Positions 8,862 to 16,304 of a DNA stretch of 64,000 bases are shown here, in pieces. The stretch lies in assembly GCA_016840165.1 (NCBI GenBank), contig JAEOSU010000051.1, positions 1-64,000 of the forward strand, read 5' to 3'. How positions within the stretch are numbered: position 1 is the stretch's first letter; every line of letters starts with the position of its first letter. The translations under genes and the position numbers were made by a program. Below the pieces are notes generated by a model that worked only from the letters and a program-made list of their open reading frames with translations, did no database searches and was not told where the DNA came from. Source of the stretch: Promethearchaeota archaeon (GTDB lineage Archaea > Asgardarchaeota > Lokiarchaeia > Sigyniarchaeales > SOKP01).

Positions 8862-10307
8862 ATGCCATTAAAAACTCCAGAGGAATATTTAGAAAGTATA
8901 AAACGACCCGTTAATCTTTATATGTTTGGTGAAAAAGTAGAAGATTTCTGGAATCACCCTATTGTTAGGCCTTCGATTAACACAGTCATGAAAATTTATG
9001 AATTGGCTCAAATTGACGAATATAAGGATATAATGACTGCGAGATCCCACCTTACAGGGGAAATCATAAATCGATTTACCCATATTCACCAATCTACGGA
9101 TGATTTAATTAAAAAAGTAAAGATGCAGCGATTATTGGGACAGAAAACGTCCTGTTGCTTCCAGAGATGCGTAGGATTTGATACTGCGAATGCACTATAT
9201 AGTGTTTCCTATGAGATGGACAAGAAATACAAAACAAATTATCATGAACGTTTTAAAAAATACTGGATTGAGGTTCAAAATCAAGATCTCATGGTTGATG
9301 GGGCAATGACCGATACAAAAGGTGATCGAAGTAAGAGACCAAAAGATCAGCCAGATCCAGATGCATATCTCCATATTATTGAGGAAAACGATAAAGGGAT
9401 AATCGTTAGTGGTGCTAAAGTTCACCAAACGGGATTTCTTAATTCTCACCGAGCGATTGTTATGCCAACTCTTAGATTAAGAGAGGGAGAAGAGCCTTAT
9501 GCTGTAAGTTTTGGCATTGATACCAACGCAAAAGGAATTACCATGATTTATGGAAGGCAGTCTTGTGACACCAGAAAATTAGAGGATGGAAAATTAGATA
9601 TCGGGAATTTCAAATACGGAGGCCAAGAGATATTTGTTATCTTCGATAATGTGTTTGTGCCTAAAGAAGATATCTTTATGAAAGGTGAGATTGAATATTC
9701 TGGAGAATTAGTTAATCGATTTGCGGGGTTCCATCGACAATCGTATGGAGGGTGCAAAGTTGGTGTTGGAGATGTACTTATTGGAGCCGCAGCTTTGATT
9801 TCAGAATATAATGGTACTGAAAACGCTTCTCATATTAAAGATAAACTTGTAGAAATGACACACTTAAATGAAACGTTATATAGTTGTGGAATAGCCTGTA
9901 GCTCTTTAGGGTTCAAAAGAGAAGCAGGTAATTATGAAATGGATATGCTTTTGGCGAATGTCTGTAAACAGAACGTTACGCGATTTCCTTACGAAATTGG
10001 ACGATTAGCTGAAGACTTAGCGGGCGGAATGATTTGTACCATGCCTTCTCAAGCGGATTTGGATTCAGAAAAAATCGGACCACTAATCGAGAAATATTTA
10101 ACGACCTGTGAGGGGGCTTGTGCAGAAGATCGCTATAAAGTCTTGCGTTTTATTGAGAACCTAACGATGGGTGTAGCATCGGTTAGTTACCGAACAGAAT
10201 CTATGCATGGTGCGGGATCACCCCAAGCACAAAGAATTATGATTTCACGTCAAGCCAACTTAGAAGATAAAAAAAAGTTAGTAAAAGAAATCCTTGAAAT
10301 TGAGTAA
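8862..10307 (+). CDS. abfD: 4-hydroxybutyryl-CoA dehydratase / vinylacetyl-CoA isomerase
   Basis: 481 residues. The radical flavoenzyme converts 4-hydroxybutyryl-CoA to crotonyl-CoA using FAD and a [4Fe-4S] cluster. All four cluster ligands known from the clostridial enzyme (Cys99, Cys103, His292, Cys299) are found at matching places: Cys99 and Cys103 in SCCFQRC, His291 and Cys298 in FHRQSYGGC. Other landmarks are KMQRLLGQKT, DAYLHIIEEN, GAKVHQTG and MHGAGSPQAQR at the C-terminus. Its product feeds the crotonase, hydroxyacyl-CoA dehydrogenase and thiolase encoded at 25-33 kb. It could serve 4-hydroxybutyrate or aminobutyrate breakdown or a 4-hydroxybutyrate carbon-fixation route. The next gene converges with only 4 bases between stops. 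Confidence 0.93.
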   Translation: MPLKTPEEYLESIKRPVNLYMFGEKVEDFWNHPIVRPSINTVMKIYELAQIDEYKDIMTARSHLTGEIINRFTHIHQSTDDLIKKVKMQRLLGQKTSCCFQRCVGFDTANALYSVSYEMDKKYKTNYHERFKKYWIEVQNQDLMVDGAMTDTKGDRSKRPKDQPDPDAYLHIIEENDKGIIVSGAKVHQTGFLNSHRAIVMPTLRLREGEEPYAVSFGIDTNAKGITMIYGRQSCDTRKLEDGKLDIGNFKYGGQEIFVIFDNVFVPKEDIFMKGEIEYSGELVNRFAGFHRQSYGGCKVGVGDVLIGAAALISEYNGTENASHIKDKLVEMTHLNETLYSCGIACSSLGFKREAGNYEMDMLLANVCKQNVTRFPYEIGRLAEDLAGGMICTMPSQADLDSEKIGPLIEKYLTTCEGACAEDRYKVLRFIENLTMGVASVSYRTESMHGAGSPQAQRIMISRQANLEDKKKLVKEILEIE

Positions 10308-10311
10308 TTTA

Positions 10312-11151
10312 TTATTCAATTACTGCATATGCATTTCCTAAAACGATATTTCGGTCTATTCGCACTTGAATTAAATAACGGTCATTAATTTTCCAACCTT
10401 CAGTAGTTAATATTTCTCCTGGATAAACTTCACTAGTAAATCGTGCTTTAAATTCTTTTAAGCTTTTTACCTCTCCATTGCAAACTCCATGAACAATTGC
10501 TCGTGTAGCAAAACCATATGTACATAATCCATGGAGGATAGGGTCCTTAAATCGTCCACTTCTACTGGCAAATTCGGGATCTATATGTAAGGGATTGAAA
10601 TCTCCATTAAGTCTGTACAATGCTGCTTGATTTTCTTGAGTTTTGTATGATATACTAAAATCTGGTTTTATTCCTTCAGGAGGTTTTAATGGATCTGTTT
10701 TTGGACCGGGATCACCCCCAAATCCTCCTCCTTTAAGATAAAAAAATACCCATTTTGTGTCAAACACATGATTGTTCTTTGTATCGAATCCTGAAACAAT
10801 CATATGAATGACAGCAGCTTTTCCTTTATCAAATATATTTTCAACTTCAGTCTTACAGACTATTTCTCCGGATGATGAAAAGGGTTGGTAAAGCTTAATT
10901 GCTTGTTCTCCATGAACAAAATGGGAAAAATCGATTTTACCAAGTCTATTGAGTTGAAGTCCAGCTCCTCCGACTATACAAGCAAAACTTGGGAAGACTT
11001 TTAACCCTTCAGGGTAATTTTCATATAAAAATTGTAATTCGTCAATCTTAGCACCGATCCCTAAAGCATAAAGTACCACGTCTTTCCAATCATATTTAAA
11101 AATAACTTCAGGAAATTTTTTTCCAATAATATCAAGATTTAATCCAGACAT
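10312..11151 (-). CDS. MaoC-like (R)-specific enoyl-CoA hydratase, double hot-dog
   Basis: About 279 residues from the preferred ATG at 11151; the frame also has an ATG at 11229. The family similarity begins at LNLDIIGKKFPEV just after the inner Met, and the 26 residues before it are lysine-rich and derive from decayed crotonase DNA. The N-terminal hot-dog holds the KYDWKDVVLYALGIGA substrate region. The C-terminal hot-dog carries the hydratase-2 motif YRLNGDFNPLHIDPEFA with the catalytic Asp and His, then GLCTYGFATRAI. This matches the hydratase part of peroxisomal multifunctional enzyme 2. It would add water to trans-2-enoyl-CoA to give the (R)-3-hydroxy product. It is convergent with the 4-hydroxybutyryl-CoA dehydratase gene. 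Confidence 0.88.
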   Translation of the reverse strand: MSGLNLDIIGKKFPEVIFKYDWKDVVLYALGIGAKIDELQFLYENYPEGLKVFPSFACIVGGAGLQLNRLGKIDFSHFVHGEQAIKLYQPFSSSGEIVCKTEVENIFDKGKAAVIHMIVSGFDTKNNHVFDTKWVFFYLKGGGFGGDPGPKTDPLKPPEGIKPDFSISYKTQENQAALYRLNGDFNPLHIDPEFASRSGRFKDPILHGLCTYGFATRAIVHGVCNGEVKSLKEFKARFTSEVYPGEILTTEGWKINDRYLIQVRIDRNIVLGNAYAVIE

Positions 11152-11225
11152 TAAACCATCACTTTTTGATTTGTTTTGAGTAATAATGATATTTCTTTTT
11201 TTAAATTTCCTTGAAGTTGAGGTTT

Positions 11226-11315
11226 TCATTTTTCCAAAAGGGCACTCACTCCTTCGGAAACCCCTTTACTATGAGAATTAATAGCATATCCCATCTGCTC
11301 GACTTGTAATCTTTC
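11226..11315 (-). pseudogene. C-terminal remnant of an enoyl-CoA hydratase
   Basis: On the minus strand this segment reads ERLQVEQMGYAINSHSKG, then VSEGVSALLEK, then TGA. The intact crotonase at 30373-31197 has LQFEHLGYAINSQSKDVIEG and VTAFLHKREP at its C-terminus. An in-frame stop lies five codons upstream, so only about 29 residues survive. The TGA overlaps the outer ATG of the MaoC gene. It shows that a crotonase gene once lay just upstream of the hydratase-2 gene and was deleted. Confidence 0.75.
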
Positions 11316-11361
11316 ATTACAAAATATTTATCTTTTTTGTTTCAGATTTTAAATATATATT

Positions 11362-12423
11362 ATGATTTTTAATCAAGTAAAAAGAGCGATTGTAAAAAGC
11401 AGATTAAGCTTTATCTTTTTTGAAATTACAGCTGCATTTCTTTTAATTTTTATTATTATATCACTTGAATGGGTAATATTACCACTTCAATTAAATCCTG
11501 AGCTATTTGGAATGATTTTTTACATAATTAGGAGCCTAATCATCTTATTTGCGATACCAATTACGATAACAATTATTAATAAACTGATGGGACCATCTAA
11601 AAGTGTTAAAGGGAATGTATCAAAAATTTCAGCATATAAAAGTCATTTTAGGCTCTATCTAGTCTCAAAAAGCAATTTTAAATATCAATTATTATATGGT
11701 GTGTTATTATTGTTTTTGGTTTTTATTCCTTTAAATTTCTTTATATACCTTTTATCCCCTGAGATGCTATTATATCATGTTCTTTCTTTAGGATCGAATT
11801 TACAGGATTCATATCTTTTTATCAATAATTTTCTGACTTTTTTTGTTATTTCACTTGTAATACAGATTTCTAACGCAATCTCTCAAGAAACAATCTATCG
11901 AGGTTTTGTTAATAAGAGAGGAAGTCAACACTTTAATCCAATTTCAGCAGTATTAATCTCAGCGTACTTTTATGGTTTCTTAAGTTTATTATATTATCTG
12001 GACCCTATAAGTAGTATTTTTAGTTTTTGGTTTCCTTTAGTATGGTTTTTAGCATTATTTTTAATCGGATTAATTCTTTCATTAATAACGATAAGAAGAA
12101 AATGGCTTTTTCCTTCTATTTTTGCTAATGCGATTAATAGTATAATTATGATTAGCATCTTTTGGTTCTTTATTAATGGAGGGGAATATATAGAAATTCT
12201 AGTGTTAATTTATCTACCATTATTGATTGGAAGTATAATTTTATTTCTATGGCACTATAGGCGTATAAGGGAAAGCATCTCGATTGGTATTGCGATGCTT
12301 AAAAATTACTTCAAGCATAGTGACAATGACGATGAAAGGAATAATCATAAATATTTTCTTACTTTATTTGATATCATTGTTGGATTTTTGTTATTTCTAA
12401 TAGGATTATTAATCACTTTATAA
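11362..12423 (+). CDS. CPBP-like intramembrane protease-fold protein, degenerate active site
   Basis: 353 residues with about eight to nine transmembrane helices. The CPBP (CAAX protease, Abi) motif 1 is visible as AISQETIYRGFVNKRG (about residues 170-185), a variant of the usual EExxxR. Motif 2, normally FxxxH, reads YFYGFLSLL with no His. Motif 3, normally HxxxN, reads FANAINS with Asn in place of His. The zinc or catalytic histidines are therefore absent, so proteolysis is doubtful and the protein may act as a binding or scaffold homologue. It reads toward the unknown gene at 12458 with a 34-base gap, so the two may be co-transcribed. Confidence 0.65.
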   Translation: MIFNQVKRAIVKSRLSFIFFEITAAFLLIFIIISLEWVILPLQLNPELFGMIFYIIRSLIILFAIPITITIINKLMGPSKSVKGNVSKISAYKSHFRLYLVSKSNFKYQLLYGVLLLFLVFIPLNFFIYLLSPEMLLYHVLSLGSNLQDSYLFINNFLTFFVISLVIQISNAISQETIYRGFVNKRGSQHFNPISAVLISAYFYGFLSLLYYLDPISSIFSFWFPLVWFLALFLIGLILSLITIRRKWLFPSIFANAINSIIMISIFWFFINGGEYIEILVLIYLPLLIGSIILFLWHYRRIRESISIGIAMLKNYFKHSDNDDERNNHKYFLTLFDIIVGFLLFLIGLLITL

Positions 12424-12457
12424 TTTCTTTAACCAGAAAAATTAAAATTGGTATTCA

Positions 12458-13492
12458 ATGTTCCAAACAGATAAAACTCGCTTTAAATTTAAAACATACA
12501 AATCTGATGCGGCTCCCTTTTTCTTTTTTATTGATATATTTCCTCTTGATCTTAAAATTTTTGATAATCCTCACCTATTAGCTTTAGCTAAACATATTAG
12601 AACTAATCCAGTTATGCCTATACCAATGAGAGTTGATCGTGTTTTTAACGGAGATGGTTCGATAATTATTCGCCCTAATTCTCCAGTTTCATTTCCCCTG
12701 AATGAATCAATTTTAGCTATCATTAATCCGATACCTTTTATCCAACTGGGAATTGAAAATTTGCTTTTTTTCACAGAAATTCGCTCTCAACAGCGACTAT
12801 TGCGCTCCCTTAAGGAACAAAAAGCTAAAGAATGGTGGGAAAACACAAGGTATCTTTATGGTAATCTATATCAGTTGGAAGAGGATTTTTCAGCTTTTTT
12901 AAAAGCATATATATATACGATTATAAAAGCAGAAATCAATGAAGAGGATATAACAGGAGCAGCAATAGAATATTGTGAAATTGTTAATAATATTTGCGAA
13001 GAAAAAATGCTAAAGAATAAGATTTTTGTTGAGAAAAAAGATATTCAAGAAACCGTAAAACTATATCGAGTAAAAACAACTAAAAGGAGAAAAAAATTAA
13101 ATGTAGCTAAACAAATCGAATATCACCCAGAACTCATCGATATTGAAATATTTAATTTTTCTGAAAAAGGTTTTCCAAGAAAAGAGAATTTTAAAAATAA
13201 TTCTCATAGAAGTTATGATAGTAGTATAATGAAGTATATTCCATTGTTATTATATGATGATTTACAGGAATGTATGCTACAAAATCTAACTATCCTTGAA
13301 AAGAATGAAATTGAGCTATTAAATCCTTCTTTTCTCTTGGAAAATAATGTGATCATGCTATTAAGTTCAGAAAAGTTAGAAAATAACAATTTAAACAGAT
13401 TTAATTGGTTATCCGATTTAAGTGAAGTAAATACGGAAGGAATTTTAAATTCCATAACTCAAATAATATTTCCTAAAAATAATGCTATTTGA
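12458..13492 (+). CDS. Unknown protein, 344 residues
   Basis: I do not recognise this protein. It has no clear transmembrane helix. The N-terminal 110 residues are rich in Phe, Ile and Pro (FFFFIDIFPLDLKIFD; IPMRVDRVFNGDGSIIIRP) and look like a beta-rich domain. Residues about 110-215 are charged and helical (RSQQRLLRSLKEQKAKEWW; lysine-rich segment KVKTTKRRKKL-like around 205). The C-terminal third is Asn- and Leu-rich. It follows the CPBP-like gene by 34 bases on the same strand, and the DNA just downstream holds a decayed gene. Cytosolic location is inferred. Confidence 0.6.
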   Translation: MFQTDKTRFKFKTYKSDAAPFFFFIDIFPLDLKIFDNPHLLALAKHIRTNPVMPIPMRVDRVFNGDGSIIIRPNSPVSFPLNESILAIINPIPFIQLGIENLLFFTEIRSQQRLLRSLKEQKAKEWWENTRYLYGNLYQLEEDFSAFLKAYIYTIIKAEINEEDITGAAIEYCEIVNNICEEKMLKNKIFVEKKDIQETVKLYRVKTTKRRKKLNVAKQIEYHPELIDIEIFNFSEKGFPRKENFKNNSHRSYDSSIMKYIPLLLYDDLQECMLQNLTILEKNEIELLNPSFLLENNVIMLLSSEKLENNNLNRFNWLSDLSEVNTEGILNSITQIIFPKNNAI

Positions 13493-13510
13493 TGCTCTTT
13501 TCAACAATAA

Positions 13511-13788
13511 GAGAACAATCAAGATATATCTGAATGTCCTAAATATGGCATTTACTCTAAAGATATCAAAAATTGCTCCAAGAACGAATTGAAGCAATCT
13601 AGCGTGAAGGAAATTATGAATATTACCAATTGGTTGATAATATTATAGAAGGTATAATAAACACTTTAGACTACAAATCTAAACTAGATGAGTTCGAATC
13701 AGTCGATATTTTTGCTGATTTTGTTAATATGATAATCATATTAAGTATTGTATGTGTAAATAATAAAAAATTTTGTACTGTTTTTTGA
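13511..13788 (+). pseudogene. Decayed gene, frame-shifted and stopped
   Basis: The stretch between 13492 and 13888 holds coding-like sequence in two frames. From 13511 one frame reads ENNQDISECPKYGIYSKD. It then appears to shift into YQKLLQERIEAI, a TAG, and REGNYEYYQLVDNIIEG with about 40 further residues to a TGA at 13786-13788. The charged helical pattern runs smoothly across both the shift and the stop. The CPKYG fragment could be a damaged zinc-ribbon knuckle. The parent family is not recognised; a small number of sequencing errors would give the same picture. Confidence 0.45.
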
Positions 13789-13800
13789 AGCTTTTTAATT

Positions 13801-13867
13801 TATGAAAAGTTTAAATACTCTCGAATCGTATTAAATTCTAAGTATGTTTAATTCATACTGTATATTT
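13801..13867 (+). promoter_or_regulatory. Promoter with operator-like inverted repeat, shared with the M24 gene
   Basis: It starts with the TATA element GAAAAGTTTAAATA (about 13804-13817). About 25 bases further comes the 25-base block 13843-13867, TATGTTTAATTCATAC then TGTATATTT. It contains the inverted repeat AGTATG-N7-CATACT (13841-13858). The reverse complement of 17620-17686, before the M24 gene, is homologous along its whole length and has this block with one change (T to G). The inverted repeat lies where the transcript should start, which suits a repressor. Confidence 0.7.
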
Positions 13868-13902
13868 AAAAAATTTAATAACAAACATTGGAAAGAATAA
13901 TA

Positions 13903-16038
13903 ATGAGAAAATTTACAAAAATTTTAGTCTTGATTTTGCTCTTTAGTTCTTTTTCTCTACCGTTTATCCCAGTTATGGGAGAACCTGAATCCGCTCAAGC
14001 TGACAAAGTAGTCTTTAGGTATGGTGTCCAAATAACTCCCGCAGGCGGAGATTGGGATCCAGTGATTCGCCGTGCATCTAACGCTGATGTGGCTCGTATG
14101 TGTTCTCTGGAGGGTTTTGTAAGATATCCTGCTAATTGGAATGGAAATTACTCTCAATTAGAACCAATGCTCGCAACCGATGTGGAATTCGAATATTGGC
14201 CAGAAGAACAAAATTCAAAAGGATTTGTTAATGGAGGTGGTATTAAGGCGGTTAATTTAACGTTGCGAGAGAATGTAACCTTCCATGATGGCTCAGAATG
14301 GAACGCTACGGTGGCAAAGTGGAATCTGGATCGAATAATCATAGTTTCGGGTAATTTAACAGGAAATGGTGATACACGTTATTATTATGATTTTTGGGAA
14401 GAAGCGAGTGATTATGTAGATTTTTATACTCCAAGTTGGAACATGTCATCTTATATCGGCGAAATGCCTTCCTATAATGGCATTGTTGCAACTAATTCTT
14501 TACTAAACGGGACTTTTCCTAAATATAAGAATGTAACCATCCTAGAATCCGGAGGGCCTAATGGAGGGGGAAAAATCAGAATTAACTATAATGATTGGGC
14601 TTCTCTTTCAGTCTGGGAGCTTTTAGCAACTAATCCTCAACATTATATCTTGATGATATCGATGGAGGCTTATGCGGACTATTGGGATAAAGCAATTTAT
14701 GGTTTTGGAGAAAATCCCTCCTTTCCTCAGGATGAGACCTTCCAACACTTGGTTGGAACGGGACCATATATATTTGATCATTGGGATGCAGTCGCACAGG
14801 ATGGCAAAATGGTAAAAAACGAGAATTATTGGAATAAAGACGCTCTTGAAAGTGTCGGTTGGTTTGGGATTGATGAAATACAATTTGTGTTATTTACCGC
14901 CGATGCAGATGGTACGCAAGCACGTAATTTAGCTATGAAAACTGGTGCAATAGATATTTCTGAAGATACCACTGGATTTAATTTTGTTTACAGTGAAGTT
15001 ATGGCACAAGCTGATATTACCTATTATGAAAACCCCATTGGAGATTACCCATTCATAACTGTATTGAATTGTATTAATGATACAGAATGGAAAACTAATT
15101 ACGATGCTGGAGACCCGTATGTCCCCTACCAACCCAATGGAATCCCGCGTTTACTTCGGAAAGCAATCTCATACGCATTCGACTATGAAGGATTTATACA
15201 GACAGCTTATAGCGGACGGGCGACGCGTATGAAGAGTTATCTTGGCAACAATAACACCTATGCTAATTATGATATTGCTATGCCATATTTAAATCTTACA
15301 ATCGCACGAGAAGCTATACTTGCTCAATATCCAACTGAATGTGCTGCAAGAAGCTTAAATGAAACTAGTACCGATCAAGATTGGCAATATGTTGCAAACA
15401 ACAATCCCATATTTACGGTTGATTTCTATTGGGATACAACTTCAGTTCAGCAGGTTCTTGAGGATTATATGGGTACTGCTCTTCATAATATTGGAATGGC
15501 TTATTATGATGATACCTCTCATGAATTAGCTTCTGTATGGATACAAATCTTGTATGTTCCTGGAGGAGCATTTAGTGCACAAGTATGGCCATCGACTTTT
15601 GCCATAGCACCGAATGATATAGGTCACGCACACATTAATGCCTATTTCAAGTATCCAGGTCCATATAATCCAGCTTGGAATTTAGCTTTCAATTATCTTG
15701 ATAATGTCACTGACTGGATAGATCAAATCTATTTTTCAAACCGTACTATAAGACAAGAATGCTATGATAACATTGGATTAACATTACAAAATTACCAATA
15801 CCCATGGATGTGGATATGCCAAGGTGATTGGGGATGGGTTTATAGGAGAGAATGGGAAGTACGTGAGTTCGAATTCTATATTGGAATGCCAAGGATTGTT
15901 GGAGATCTTACACATATTAGATACGTAGGATGGGAACCACCACTTCAGATACCCGGATTTCCGGTATACGTCATGTTGTCTGTTTCTCTTGCTACATCTG
16001 TTGGACTTATTTACGTAATGATGAGAAAGAGAAAGTAA
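13903..16038 (+). CDS. Family 5 (peptide/nickel type) ABC solute-binding protein, membrane-anchored
   Basis: 711 residues from the ATG at 13903; a TTG at 13888 would add five. Signal helix (about 4-23) ends near MGEPES. The body matches SBP_bac_5, with DVEFEYWPEEQNSKGF, VTFHDGSEWNATVAKWNLDR, a GTGPYIFDHWDA segment and a late LRKAISYAFDYEGFIQ segment. The end is IPGFPVYVML, a hydrophobic helix and RKRK, like an archaeal PGF-type sorting tail, so the protein is anchored at the outer face. It should deliver oligopeptides or similar ligands to the permeases at 22632-24717. It lacks a lipobox. It lies 8 kb from the transporter but shares a promoter type with the M24 gene between them. Confidence 0.85.
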   Translation: MRKFTKILVLILLFSSFSLPFIPVMGEPESAQADKVVFRYGVQITPAGGDWDPVIRRASNADVARMCSLEGFVRYPANWNGNYSQLEPMLATDVEFEYWPEEQNSKGFVNGGGIKAVNLTLRENVTFHDGSEWNATVAKWNLDRIIIVSGNLTGNGDTRYYYDFWEEASDYVDFYTPSWNMSSYIGEMPSYNGIVATNSLLNGTFPKYKNVTILESGGPNGGGKIRINYNDWASLSVWELLATNPQHYILMISMEAYADYWDKAIYGFGENPSFPQDETFQHLVGTGPYIFDHWDAVAQDGKMVKNENYWNKDALESVGWFGIDEIQFVLFTADADGTQARNLAMKTGAIDISEDTTGFNFVYSEVMAQADITYYENPIGDYPFITVLNCINDTEWKTNYDAGDPYVPYQPNGIPRLLRKAISYAFDYEGFIQTAYSGRATRMKSYLGNNNTYANYDIAMPYLNLTIAREAILAQYPTECAARSLNETSTDQDWQYVANNNPIFTVDFYWDTTSVQQVLEDYMGTALHNIGMAYYDDTSHELASVWIQILYVPGGAFSAQVWPSTFAIAPNDIGHAHINAYFKYPGPYNPAWNLAFNYLDNVTDWIDQIYFSNRTIRQECYDNIGLTLQNYQYPWMWICQGDWGWVYRREWEVREFEFYIGMPRIVGDLTHIRYVGWEPPLQIPGFPVYVMLSVSLATSVGLIYVMMRKRK

Positions 16039-16198
16039 AAAATATCAAAATTAAACAAATTTTTTTCTTTTTATTTTATAATATAACAATTGTTTTTTCT
16101 AATAATAGTGAGATAATTCCTTTTTAAGCTAAGCGCAAAATTACTATTATTATAGAAACTTTAAACTAGTTTATTAATAGATTTTTTTAAAAAAAAGA

Positions 16199-16253
16199 AT
16201 CCTGCATTCAGATGAAAATGTTGTCTACACATTCAACTGAATTTTAACAGGAT
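16199..16253. terminator. Long imperfect hairpin between convergent genes
   Basis: Nested inverted repeats: ATCCTG (16199-16204) with CAGGAT (16248-16253), ATTCAG (16206-16211) with CTGAAT (16237-16242), and AATGT (16217-16221) with ACATT (16229-16233). A T run (about 16182-16188) and an A run precede it. It sits between the convergent solute-binding and M24 genes, so a bidirectional terminator or processing hairpin is the simplest reading. AGGATGAAT is directly repeated at its edge and again about 30 bases on. A decayed mobile-element end cannot be excluded. Confidence 0.45.
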
Positions 16254-16304
16254 GAATCTTATCATTGAAATTACCACATAGGATGAATGTTATTTTTACT
16301 CTCT

